DNA of 21,956 bases, taken from contig CAZTGD010000035.1 in the NCBI GenBank assembly GCA_964613055.1, forward strand, positions 1 through 21,956. Direction: 5' to 3'. Origin of the DNA: JAXGMQ01 sp964613055. Its GTDB lineage: Bacteria; Caldisericota; Caldisericia; JAAYUI01. The notes beneath the pieces are model-generated. The model saw only the letters and a program-made list of their open reading frames with translations, was not told the DNA's origin and did not search any database. Positions within the stretch are counted from its first letter, which is position 1, and each line of letters opens with the position of its first letter. Both the position numbers and the translations under genes were made by a program. Shown piece after piece: positions 1 through 7,960 of the stretch.

Positions 1-27
1 ACTTTTAGACACTGAATGAATGTTCGG

Positions 28-828
28 TTAATCGGGTATTCTAATTTTCAACATGCGTTTCAGTATGGGTATCTCAGACTCAAATTGATACTTGAATCTG
101 GCGCTTATCAATGCCGGTAACCAATTATTCATCCGATTATGATCATCCTCAGTGAGTTTTAGATAATGCCTTCGATATAGTTTGCTGAAAGGCAGTCTTC
201 CCATCTTCACCTGAAGCCTTCCCCTCTTTGAAAACATACTAAGATCACCCATTCTGATGGTCATCTCAGAGTATGCTACATCCGCTAGAGGATCACCCAT
301 CCTTGAAGCCACCCAATCAATAACCTTCCAACCGTCCTTTGTAACGATTATATTGGGTGGATGAAAATCATTGTGACAAAGCTTGTTACCATCTGGTAGA
401 CGTTCCATCAATTCATATACAACAGCTTTTTGCCTCTTGGAAACATAGGGAGTGTCTTCAATCCAATCCCGGAACAAGTCCTTCTGGGTAGGTAATCCTG
501 ACACATTAGCTTGATGAATCTGAAGGTGAAGCTTGGCAAGCCTGCATGCAAAAGAATTCATCATGTGCACACGAGATGGCATATACGACATAAGTGAGGG
601 GCCAACAATCTTCTCCATAACCAACCCAGTTCTGCTTCCAACATCAACCTTGCTGTACATCTTCGGAGCTGGTAGACCAGCTTCGTAAACAGCCTTTGTG
701 ATTGTCTCTTCAAGATCAATTTGATGAACGTGATAATCCTTCCAAAAGAGCTTGATAACCTTATCAGAAGACCAATCACACACCTCAGCAGACCAACCAT
801 AACCGATTTTCTTCCCAACATCTGGCAT
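28..828 (-). CDS. APH/choline-kinase-like phosphotransferase
   Basis: A 266-residue soluble protein of the aminoglycoside phosphotransferase/choline kinase fold, which transfers the ATP gamma-phosphate to a small hydroxylated molecule. Visible motifs are a nucleotide-binding Lys at about residue 26 (VIKLF), the partner Glu at about 49 (VYEAGLPAP), the Brenner catalytic loop CHNDFHPPN (Asp154, Asn159) and the metal-binding Asp171 in VIDW. The whole kinase core is present and the length is normal for the family. The ATG at 828 has no good Shine-Dalgarno; a possible TATGAT box ends 8 bases upstream, so the mRNA may be leaderless. It is transcribed away from the folate/ligase operon. The substrate cannot be read from sequence, and antibiotic resistance should not be assumed. 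Confidence 0.85.
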   Translation of the reverse strand: MPDVGKKIGYGWSAEVCDWSSDKVIKLFWKDYHVHQIDLEETITKAVYEAGLPAPKMYSKVDVGSRTGLVMEKIVGPSLMSYMPSRVHMMNSFACRLAKLHLQIHQANVSGLPTQKDLFRDWIEDTPYVSKRQKAVVYELMERLPDGNKLCHNDFHPPNIIVTKDGWKVIDWVASRMGDPLADVAYSEMTIRMGDLSMFSKRGRLQVKMGRLPFSKLYRRHYLKLTEDDHNRMNNWLPALISARFKYQFESEIPILKRMLKIRIPD

Positions 829-836
829 GACCAGTT

Positions 837-864
837 ATCATACGCAAAAATCTCATGAAGTCTA
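837..864 (-). promoter_or_regulatory. possible promoter of the phosphotransferase gene
   Basis: On the minus strand, TAGACT (859-864) and TATGAT (837-842) are separated by 16 bases. The expected start point is about 2-3 bases before the ATG at 828. The -10 box is good and the -35 is partial (4 of 6), so this is a weak prediction. Confidence 0.3.
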
Positions 865-869
865 GTGTG

Positions 870-898
870 CATTTACTAATTTACATCTGTAGTAAATG
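870..898. promoter_or_regulatory. 9-bp dyad between divergent promoters (candidate operator)
   Basis: CATTTACTA (870-878) and TAGTAAATG (890-898) are exact reverse complements separated by 11 bases. A second copy of ATTTAC lies in the spacer (879-884). The right arm touches the extended -10 of the rightward operon, and the left arm lies 6 bases upstream of the possible -35 of the leftward gene. This is a plausible place for a regulator that represses one direction and influences the other. The regulator is not identified. Confidence 0.45.
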
Positions 899-905
899 TT
901 ATAAA
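897..905 (+). promoter_or_regulatory. extended -10 promoter of the seven-gene operon
   Basis: TGTTATAAA reads as a TG-n-TATAAA extended -10. A TTTACA sits upstream at 880-885, but the spacing is only 14, so the promoter probably relies on the extended -10. The expected start point is about 912, directly before the TTG(913)/ATG(916) start, which would make the first transcript essentially leaderless. Confidence 0.4.
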
Positions 906-915
906 ATCTCACTTG

Positions 916-2511
916 ATGAGAAAAAAAGCAACTTTTTTATTTGTGATCGTATCACTTGCTCTGATACTGTCAGGGTGCACGGCAAATATCGATGTGGGTG
1001 AGGTTCAACCGGTATACAACAACTTTATTGACCAGTCAGGTGCGATTGGAGAGTACACCTTTCATGTTGATTCAAATCTGTTTCCCTTTGGAGCAACAGT
1101 GTTGTTCTCTCGAGAAGAGGGCGACTTGTTCATTGAACTAAAAGATCCAAGTGGTAAAAGCCTTCATTCAGATACACTCAAACATGACTATGTCTACATC
1201 AACTACCCTGAATCAGAAAACCTGTCACCCAGAGAACAGGCAAGCATTGAGTCACTAGAGTTACTATCAAAAAATGAAAGAGAGTTATGGGGGTTTTTCA
1301 ACCTGTTATGTTACCCTGAACAGGCTGGTGTCTACACACTCGAGGTAACTGGAGAATCCGCAACCGGAGACATAACCATATTTGAAACAGCTAAAACTGT
1401 CAGAGATTTTACTGGAAAGATGGCCTTCTCACAGTTTGAAGTCGAAGAGGTTGGACAGGTGGTTCGTTTTATATTCGGGATCAGTGCAGATGCTAAAGGC
1501 AAGCTCTTCGCAAGGGTATTTGATCCCAATAACGAACAGATACGAGTTGTGGAACTGACTGCCAGCAATCCCAACTTCGCATATGAAGCCGAAGCAGAAA
1601 TGACCGGTACATATACAGCATACATTTATGCTGAAGACGCCAGTTGTGATGCTGGAAGCAAACCAATCGAACGGAAAAAAATACCATACAGCATATTCAT
1701 AATGCCAACCCTAATTGTACTGGCGGGAATAGTAGCGTATCTCCTGACGCCCAGAGAATATCGAAAACTTGCCATTTGGGGCGCAATATATTGGCTTGCT
1801 CCGTACTTTATTGGCGGAATGATCTTTGACTACACAAGCAAAGCTGGTCTATGGTCTTTGGCATTCTGGGGCTCAACCGGATGGATATCGACAACACTCA
1901 TGGGATCTTTGGTAGTAGCCATACTGATCGGTATAGCACCACTCCTTTCTAGGTGGGTGAAGGAGATCAGAGAGTGTATACCGGAACACCTTATTGGTTT
2001 TGCGGCTGGCTTTGTTATTGCTCCCAGCATCCTTGAAGGACTAAATGGCATAATGAGCATCAACGAGATGCTATCTAATATCACATACCCTATAGGAGTG
2101 GAATTGCCAGGGTTCTACACATCTGCTGAGTCCGTTATACTAAAGATACTGCTCCCAGTCATTTCAAGGATTGGATTGATGGTAATTGTATTTGCTTTGA
2201 CCATGATCATCATCTGGGCTTTCAGACAGAAAACAGCGTTGAAGAATCGGGTACTCATAATCCTGGGGAGTATCGTCGGTATAGTTGGGGTAAATGTTCT
2301 ATACGATTATCTGCTGGTGCTGGGAAAAGACACGGTCAGTATGTTCACATTCACCACTGCTTATTCTATTGGTTCACCACTCTCACAGGGATTGACAATC
2401 ACGATCATATTGATTGCAGTAAGTGTCTATCTGTTTACAAAACGCAGAGATTTGTTACCCTTAGCCCAGAAGGCTTGTGAGGTTACCATAGACAATATGA
2501 GAAGCGAATAG
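916..2511 (+). CDS. lipoprotein with beta-sandwich ectodomain and polytopic C-terminal membrane domain
   Basis: I do not recognise this family. The N-terminus is a lipoprotein signal: basic MRKK, a hydrophobic stretch, then lipobox LSGC with the Cys at residue 21. Residues about 40-250 look like two extracytoplasmic beta-sandwich modules (alternating strands, GEYTFHVDS and TGTYTAYIYAEDA), similar in style to pre-peptidase C-terminal domains. Residues about 258-508 contain about seven transmembrane segments, the first starting at IFIMPTLIVLAGIVAYLL, and the protein ends in a short basic tail. A lipid-anchored N-terminus joined to a multi-pass C-terminus is unusual. ATG 916 is preferred over TTG 913. 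It heads the operon, and a small membrane protein follows 14 bases after its stop. The two may form one membrane complex, but that is inference. Confidence 0.8.
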   Translation: MRKKATFLFVIVSLALILSGCTANIDVGEVQPVYNNFIDQSGAIGEYTFHVDSNLFPFGATVLFSREEGDLFIELKDPSGKSLHSDTLKHDYVYINYPESENLSPREQASIESLELLSKNERELWGFFNLLCYPEQAGVYTLEVTGESATGDITIFETAKTVRDFTGKMAFSQFEVEEVGQVVRFIFGISADAKGKLFARVFDPNNEQIRVVELTASNPNFAYEAEAEMTGTYTAYIYAEDASCDAGSKPIERKKIPYSIFIMPTLIVLAGIVAYLLTPREYRKLAIWGAIYWLAPYFIGGMIFDYTSKAGLWSLAFWGSTGWISTTLMGSLVVAILIGIAPLLSRWVKEIRECIPEHLIGFAAGFVIAPSILEGLNGIMSINEMLSNITYPIGVELPGFYTSAESVILKILLPVISRIGLMVIVFALTMIIIWAFRQKTALKNRVLIILGSIVGIVGVNVLYDYLLVLGKDTVSMFTFTTAYSIGSPLSQGLTITIILIAVSVYLFTKRRDLLPLAQKACEVTIDNMRSE

Positions 2512-2514
2512 CTT

Positions 2515-2521
2515 AAGGAGG
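2515..2521 (+). promoter_or_regulatory. RBS deciding the start of the small membrane protein
   Basis: AAGGAGG lies 4 bases before ATG 2526 but only 1 base before GTG 2523, so ATG 2526 is the more likely start. Confidence 0.7.
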
Positions 2522-2525
2522 CGTG

Positions 2526-2888
2526 ATGTTTCATTTTAATTTGGGATTTAACATTCCACTGTTGATCGTAGCTGTATGTTTAACGATTCTATCAGCTTTC
2601 ATCGCTAGCATGATAACCGGTGAAAGAATGCCCTGGAAGGGTATTTGGAACTCTGCTTTATTTTGTGCTTTCATCCCTATCATTTATCACATCATTATTG
2701 GAGGAGCCTGGTTGTGGATGGTAATCATTATCACCAATATCCTTCTTTTCTTCATTCTCCCATTGTGGTGGGAGCCGATGGAGAAGGAAAAGAAAATCTA
2801 TTCTTACATTATTTTCCTCATCTTCAACACAGTACTAATACTAGCTGGTAACTGGCTATTGGAGATGATCATCAAGGGTGGAGCCTAA
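2526..2888 (+). CDS. small integral membrane protein, unknown function
   Basis: A protein of about 120 residues that is almost entirely hydrophobic, with about four transmembrane helices: near residues 6-30 (IPLLIVAVCLTILSAFIASM), two in the middle (from the WNSALFCAF and WLWMVIIITN stretches), and a last one near 98-115 (YIIFLIFNTVLILAG). A short charged loop (MEKEKK) precedes the last helix. No catalytic or ligand motif is visible and I do not recognise the family. It starts 14 bases after the lipoprotein/membrane gene with a strong AAGGAGG site, and its stop codon abuts the ATG of ftfL. It is therefore co-transcribed with the upstream membrane protein and may be its partner. Confidence 0.75.
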   Translation: MFHFNLGFNIPLLIVAVCLTILSAFIASMITGERMPWKGIWNSALFCAFIPIIYHIIIGGAWLWMVIIITNILLFFILPLWWEPMEKEKKIYSYIIFLIFNTVLILAGNWLLEMIIKGGA

Positions 2889-4520
2889 ATGAGAAACATA
2901 AAGGAAATCGCTGAAGGTATAGGGCTTTGTGAAGACGACATTGAGAGTTTTGGTAAATTTAAAGCCAAGATTTGCAATAGCGCGCTCAAACGACAGACAG
3001 GGAAACAGAGCGGGAAACTCATCGTTGTCACAGCAATCAACCCAACACCATTCGGTGAAGGTAAAACTACCACATCAATCGGTCTCGGTGACGCACTTTC
3101 GAAACTCAACAAAAAACCCATAATTGCGCTCAGAGAGCCTTCGCTTGGTCCGGTCATGGGTATGAAGGGGGGAGCCATTGGGGGTGGCAAGTCATGTGTT
3201 GTTCCAAGCACTGATATCAATCTTCACTTCACCGGTGATCTTCACGCTATCACTTCAGCAAATAATCTGCTGTCTGCATGCATTGACAACCGTGTGAAAT
3301 TCAACCTCAGTCCAGATATCGACATTCGCCAGATTCCCTGGAAACGAGCTCTTGATATGAACGACAGAGCCCTGCGAGAGATAATAGTTGGACTTGGCGA
3401 CAACAATGGTGCTACACGGGATGACGGATTCATAATCACAGCGGCATCTGAGGTCATGGCTACATTGTGTATGAGCGATAACCTAAACGATCTGAAGGCG
3501 AGAATTGGTCGGATCATATGTGCATACACAACTGATGGTGAACCCGTCACACCAAACGACCTTAATGTAACGGGCGCGATGACTGCCCTGTTGGTTGATG
3601 CCATCAAACCAAATTTGGTTCAAACACTCGAGCACACACCAGCGTTCGTTCATGGGGGACCTTTTGCAAACATCGCCCATGGTACAAACGCTGTTGTTGC
3701 AACAAAACTCGCGCTGTCTCTCGCTGACTATGTCGTGACCGAGTGTGGTTTTGGCGCTGATCTCGGTGCAGAGAAGTTCCTCAATATCGTAGCTCCTTCG
3801 AAGAACCTTAAACCCTCTGCTATAGTCATCGTTGCTACTTTGAGAGCTCTGAAATACAACGCAGGGATAAACAAGAAGGTTGTTAACCAGCCAAACCTTC
3901 AAGCCATCGAAAACGGATTCTGCAACCTTGAACGACACATTGAGAATATAAAAAAATTCGGCATCAAACCAGTTGTCGCAATCAACAAATTCCCAGGCGA
4001 CACCGAAGAAGAACTCAATAAACTAAGGGGTTTGATTGAAGCGAAGGGCGTAAGGTGTGCTGTTAACACGAACTTTGAGAAGGGCGGAGAGGGTGCCATT
4101 GAGTTAGCCAACCAGGTTATCTGTTCAATTGACAGTGATAACCCCGATTACCATCAATTGTATGAATATAAACGCCCGATTAAGGAAAAGATCGAAACTA
4201 TTGCAAAGGAGATTTACAGAGCTGATAAAGTCAGATTCACAAGCAAAGCATCATCTGATATAAAACGTATAGAGAAACTCGGATACTCAAATCTGCCGGT
4301 CTGTATGGCAAAGACACAATACAGCTTCAGCGACAACAAGAAACTCCTTGGTGCACCCACAGGTTTTAAAATTCGAATCAAGGAAGTCAAGATCTCTGCA
4401 GGAGCAGGATTTATTGTAGCTTTATGCGGGGAGACAATGCTGATGCCAGGGCTGTCAAAGATCCCAGGCGCTGAGATGATTGATGTTGATGAAGATGGCA
4501 ACATATCTGGGGTACAATAG
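2889..4520 (+). CDS. ftfL: formate--tetrahydrofolate ligase
   Basis: ATP-dependent formate--THF ligase (EC 6.3.4.3), a cytosolic homotetramer in known cases, makes 10-formyl-THF for purine, fMet and one-carbon metabolism. The length of 543 residues is near the usual 555. Visible signatures are the ATP loop TPFGEGKTTTSIG (about 53-65), EPSLGPVMGMKGGA (83-96), DINLHFTGDLHAI (109-121), WKRALDMNDRALR, and FVHGGPFANIAHGTNAVVAT followed by GFGADLGAEKF. One oddity is that the normally strongly conserved GGGYAQVVPM segment reads GGGKSCVVPS, with Lys101-Ser102-Cys103 replacing Tyr-Ala-Gln. The ATG follows the upstream stop directly and has a GGAG site 6 bases before it. The next gene is folD, the adjacent step of the same pathway. 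Confidence 0.97.
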   Translation: MRNIKEIAEGIGLCEDDIESFGKFKAKICNSALKRQTGKQSGKLIVVTAINPTPFGEGKTTTSIGLGDALSKLNKKPIIALREPSLGPVMGMKGGAIGGGKSCVVPSTDINLHFTGDLHAITSANNLLSACIDNRVKFNLSPDIDIRQIPWKRALDMNDRALREIIVGLGDNNGATRDDGFIITAASEVMATLCMSDNLNDLKARIGRIICAYTTDGEPVTPNDLNVTGAMTALLVDAIKPNLVQTLEHTPAFVHGGPFANIAHGTNAVVATKLALSLADYVVTECGFGADLGAEKFLNIVAPSKNLKPSAIVIVATLRALKYNAGINKKVVNQPNLQAIENGFCNLERHIENIKKFGIKPVVAINKFPGDTEEELNKLRGLIEAKGVRCAVNTNFEKGGEGAIELANQVICSIDSDNPDYHQLYEYKRPIKEKIETIAKEIYRADKVRFTSKASSDIKRIEKLGYSNLPVCMAKTQYSFSDNKKLLGAPTGFKIRIKEVKISAGAGFIVALCGETMLMPGLSKIPGAEMIDVDEDGNISGVQ

Positions 4521-4532
4521 GAGGATGTAGCA

Positions 4533-5378
4533 ATGAGCATACTTCTAGATGGTAAGAAACTGGCAAAGGAACTAACAAACACCCAAAAGGAGAGGGTAAG
4601 TGATCTCAAAAAAGAGGGTGTTGTCCCAAAACTCACAGCTGTGTTGATCGGCGATGATCCAGCTTCTGCTGTTTACGTTCGTATGAAGGAAAAACGATGC
4701 AAGAAGATAGGTATAGATTCAGAAGTGATTCGTCTTCCTGAAAGCACTCCAGAAAAAGACCTTATTGAACTCATTGACAAGTTGAATGATGATCCGTCAA
4801 CCTCAGGCATCCTCACTCAGCTTCCACTACCAGATCACATAAAAGAGCAAACGATACTCGAAAGGATATCCACAAAGAAGGATGTTGACTGCTTCCATCC
4901 ATTCTCTGTTGGACGTTTGATGATAGGAGACCCAGTATTCTTACCTGCAACCCCAGCAGGTGTCATCAAACTGCTTGAGCGATACTCAGCTCCGTTTGAA
5001 GGCAAACATGCGGTAGTTCTAGGGCGATCAAATATTGTTGGAAAACCAGTATCCATATTGCTTATCCAGAAACACTGCACCGTCACTATCTGCCACTCAA
5101 GAACAGTTGATCTACCAAGTATCACCAGAGACGCAGACATATTGGTTGTTGCAACTGGTCGACCAAAGATGGTTGGGATTGATTGGGTTAAAGAAGGTGC
5201 ATGGGTTGTTGATGTTGGAACTAACAGACTTGATGATGGAAGTCTTTGTGGTGATGTTGATTATAATGCTGTAAAAGATAAGGTTCATGCAATATCACCA
5301 TCACCAGGCGGTGTTGGACCAATGACGATTACAATGCTCATGGAGAACACTATAAAGGCTGTGGAAGTCGGCAACTGA
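4533..5378 (+). CDS. folD: bifunctional methylene-THF dehydrogenase/methenyl-THF cyclohydrolase
   Basis: FolD (EC 1.5.1.5 and 3.5.4.9) interconverts methylene-, methenyl- and 10-formyl-THF using NADP(H), linking FtfL output to the methylene pool. The protein has 281 residues, a standard length. Catalytic residues match E. coli FolD with an offset of two: Tyr48, Lys52, Gln96 (GILTQLPLP) and Asp119 (KKDVDCFHP). The Rossmann segment is VVLGRSNIVGKPVS, and the C-terminal signature is SPSPGGVGPMTITML. Small departures are Cys120 where DVDG is usual and PATPAG where PCTPxG is usual. The start has an AGGAGG site about 8 bases upstream. Its TGA shares a base with the ATG of nadK, implying translational coupling. 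Confidence 0.97.
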   Translation: MSILLDGKKLAKELTNTQKERVSDLKKEGVVPKLTAVLIGDDPASAVYVRMKEKRCKKIGIDSEVIRLPESTPEKDLIELIDKLNDDPSTSGILTQLPLPDHIKEQTILERISTKKDVDCFHPFSVGRLMIGDPVFLPATPAGVIKLLERYSAPFEGKHAVVLGRSNIVGKPVSILLIQKHCTVTICHSRTVDLPSITRDADILVVATGRPKMVGIDWVKEGAWVVDVGTNRLDDGSLCGDVDYNAVKDKVHAISPSPGGVGPMTITMLMENTIKAVEVGN

Positions 5379-6217
5379 TGACCATCGGACTGTTCTTCAG
5401 AAATCTGACAGACTCAATAATCAGGACAGCTCGTGACACGGCAAACTGGCTGATATCTAACGATGTCAAGGTGAATGCTACACCTGAAATATGTAATCTT
5501 CTTGACATTGAAATGTCAGATAGCTTCCCGATGGAGTGTGATGTAGTGTTATCGTTGGGTGGAGATGGGACCCTCCTTCGTGCTGTTCGCCAATCAGCAC
5601 CACTTGATATTCCGGTACTGGGTATCAATCTGGGCAATCTCGGATATCTTACAGAGGTCGAGGAGAGCGAGATATACAACTCTCTATCCAAGTTACTTGA
5701 TCGTGAATACACACTTGAATCGAGGGAAATGCTCAATGCGGTAGTCATCAGAGAAGGGAATGAAGTATCAAGCACCCATTCCCTCAACGATGTCTATATA
5801 TATCGAGATGTAGACTCCCGACTCGTAGAAGCACAGCTGTACATAGATTCCCAACCTGTGGGCATAACTCGATCGGATGGATTGATTGTATGCACAGCAA
5901 CTGGTTCGACTGCATACGCCCTTTCATCTGGTGGTGCCATTCTTGACCATGACTGCTCCAATTTTGAGATTGTGACAATATGTCCACATAAAATCAGCCA
6001 CCGGCCGATAATAATACCATCAAGTAAGAAAGTGACGATAAAGTTCCTCTCACCTTCGGGAAGGTTCTCCTTCTTTGCAGATGGAGATGTGATCGATATG
6101 GTCAAAGAACACGACAGAATTAATATAACTCGATCAAAACACACTGCCAGACTGATAAGGATGTCCAATAAAAATTTCTTCAATGTTCTGAAAACCAAGT
6201 TTGACTGGAGCAGGTAG
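5378..6217 (+). CDS. nadK: NAD kinase
   Basis: NAD kinase (EC 2.7.1.23), about 279 residues, phosphorylates NAD to NADP in the cytosol. Seen motifs are GGDGT at residues 61-65 (catalytic Asp), GINLGNLGYLTEVE, LNDVYIYRD, the glycine-rich DGLIVCTATGSTAYALSSGG (167-186; the usual PTGSTAY Pro is Ala) and CPHKISHRPIIIPSS. Its start overlaps the folD stop by one base (TGATG), and recN begins 2 bases after its stop. The context suits FolD, which needs NADP(H), and LigA, which consumes NAD. A nadK-recN adjacency occurs in many bacteria, which supports a bacterial origin for this block. Confidence 0.95.
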   Translation: MTIGLFFRNLTDSIIRTARDTANWLISNDVKVNATPEICNLLDIEMSDSFPMECDVVLSLGGDGTLLRAVRQSAPLDIPVLGINLGNLGYLTEVEESEIYNSLSKLLDREYTLESREMLNAVVIREGNEVSSTHSLNDVYIYRDVDSRLVEAQLYIDSQPVGITRSDGLIVCTATGSTAYALSSGGAILDHDCSNFEIVTICPHKISHRPIIIPSSKKVTIKFLSPSGRFSFFADGDVIDMVKEHDRINITRSKHTARLIRMSNKNFFNVLKTKFDWSR

Positions 6218-6219
6218 AC

Positions 6220-7959
6220 ATGCTGACAGGGCTTTCTGTATCTAACTTTGCAATCGTTGAAAACATCACCCTCGATTTGAATGATGGTTTAACTGTTATA
6301 ACTGGTGAAACGGGAGCTGGAAAATCCATCCTTGTCGGTGCTCTACTGTTGGGTTTGGGTGAACGCTGGCAGTCAGACTCCATACGACCAGGTAAAGAAA
6401 AATCAACAATAGAACTTGTATTCAACTTGAATGAGGAACAGCAAGATTTGTTGGATGACCCAAGCTTAGTTGATGGAAATGAGTTGATTGTCAGTAGAAG
6501 CATGGACAATAAAGGCAAGGGTCGAATAAGATTGAGCGGGGTGGCAAGCACCCTTTCAACACTCAGAGGAGCTGTATCCAGGCTGGTCGATGTTCACTCA
6601 CAATTTGAAGTTCAATCCCTCTTGAACCCACAAATTCAATTGAGTATGCTCGATCGATTCGCAGGCAGGAAGCATCTTAAAACGGTTGAGAACTTTAAAT
6701 CATTGACTGACAAACTTACTGAACTCACTTCAGACCTTCGCAGACTTCAGCAACAGGACGAAGAAAGATTGAAACGTATCGATTTCATCCAATTCGAACT
6801 TGATGAGTTCGATCGGATAAAACCACAAGTGGGAGAAGAAGACGAACTGAGACAGGAGCGGAACAGGCTTAATAATATTCAGAAACTGGCAGAGCTGGCT
6901 GGCAATACAAAAATCGCTACAGATGGAGAGGATGAATTGCAGGGGATATTGTCTTTATCGCGGTTAGCCAGCAAGCAATTGCAGGAACTAAAACGCATCG
7001 ACTCAACTGCAGAAGAGATTGCAAACCATATGGCGACTATCGAAGCCAGCGCAAACGAAGCGAGTGTTCAGCTGGCTGATTACCTGAGTGAGTTGTCATT
7101 CAATCCAGACCGACTTGAAGAGATCGAAATGAGATTGGCTGAACTTGAAAAGATGATAAGACGACATGGTAGTTGCCTGGAAGATGTCTTTGCAGGAGTT
7201 GAGAAGTATCAGAGGGAGATCGATGAACTCAAGGATTCAGAGAATAGACTTGGCCAAATAAACTCAGAGATAAAAAAACTGAGAGAAGAGACTGGCTCAT
7301 TGGGTCTCATGATAAGAAAGACCAGGGAAGAAACTGGAAACAAATTGTCAAAGCTGATTGAATCTCAGTTATCCGATCTTGCGTTGGGTGAGTCAACATT
7401 CAAGATAGTCCAAAATGAGGTTCAACCGACCGAAGATGTTTTCTGCACTATCAATGGCAATCAAGCAGGCATGACAAAAACGGGATTAGATCATTTGGAG
7501 TTCTACATCTCTACCAATCCCGGAATACCACCCGAACCCATCTCAAAGGTTGCCTCGGGTGGCGAACTCTCTCGTATCATGCTGGCGATGAAGGTCATAT
7601 TGGCTGAGGTGGATTCAATCCCAACACTCGTTTTTGATGAGGTTGACGCAGGGGTGGGTGGCAGGATAGGTGAGATGATTGGACGCAAACTCGCTCGGTT
7701 GGCACAAAACAGGCAGGTTATATGTATCACTCACCTCCCTCAGATTGCTGTTTTCGCGGACACACATCTGAGAATTGTTAAGTCAGTCAAGGATGGTGAA
7801 ACCTCAATAGATTGTATGGAGCTTGAGAAAAGGGGCTGTATTGATGAGATTGCCCGGATGGGCAGTGGAGACAGGATTTCTCAGGTGTCTCTTAAACATG
7901 CACAAGAGATGCTGGTTTCAGCGAACAAATTTAAAAAATCATTAAGCCACAGCCAGTAG
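6220..7959 (+). CDS. recN: DNA repair protein RecN
   Basis: RecN is an SMC-like ATPase that acts on DNA double-strand breaks during recombinational repair. The protein has 579 residues, typical of the family. The N-terminal head has Walker A GETGAGKS (29-36) within the characteristic opening LSVSNFAIVENITLDL. The middle, roughly 150-390, is charged and heptad-rich coiled coil. The C-terminal head has the signature VASGGELSR (about 445), Walker B LVFDEVDAGVGG (about 470) and the His-switch THLPQIAVFAD. The ATG is 2 bases after the nadK stop with a GGAGCAGG-like site. The gene is complete and shows no damage. Confidence 0.96.
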   Translation: MLTGLSVSNFAIVENITLDLNDGLTVITGETGAGKSILVGALLLGLGERWQSDSIRPGKEKSTIELVFNLNEEQQDLLDDPSLVDGNELIVSRSMDNKGKGRIRLSGVASTLSTLRGAVSRLVDVHSQFEVQSLLNPQIQLSMLDRFAGRKHLKTVENFKSLTDKLTELTSDLRRLQQQDEERLKRIDFIQFELDEFDRIKPQVGEEDELRQERNRLNNIQKLAELAGNTKIATDGEDELQGILSLSRLASKQLQELKRIDSTAEEIANHMATIEASANEASVQLADYLSELSFNPDRLEEIEMRLAELEKMIRRHGSCLEDVFAGVEKYQREIDELKDSENRLGQINSEIKKLREETGSLGLMIRKTREETGNKLSKLIESQLSDLALGESTFKIVQNEVQPTEDVFCTINGNQAGMTKTGLDHLEFYISTNPGIPPEPISKVASGGELSRIMLAMKVILAEVDSIPTLVFDEVDAGVGGRIGEMIGRKLARLAQNRQVICITHLPQIAVFADTHLRIVKSVKDGETSIDCMELEKRGCIDEIARMGSGDRISQVSLKHAQEMLVSANKFKKSLSHSQ

Positions 7960-7960
7960 T

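Noticed and set aside
28..828. Calling the phosphotransferase an antibiotic-resistance gene
   Set aside because: The fold is shared by choline, homoserine and sugar kinases; no subclass-specific motif was recognised.
3483..3938. 151-codon minus-strand ORF inside ftfL
   Set aside because: It lies opposite strongly conserved ftfL coding sequence, with no RBS or domain; a shadow frame.
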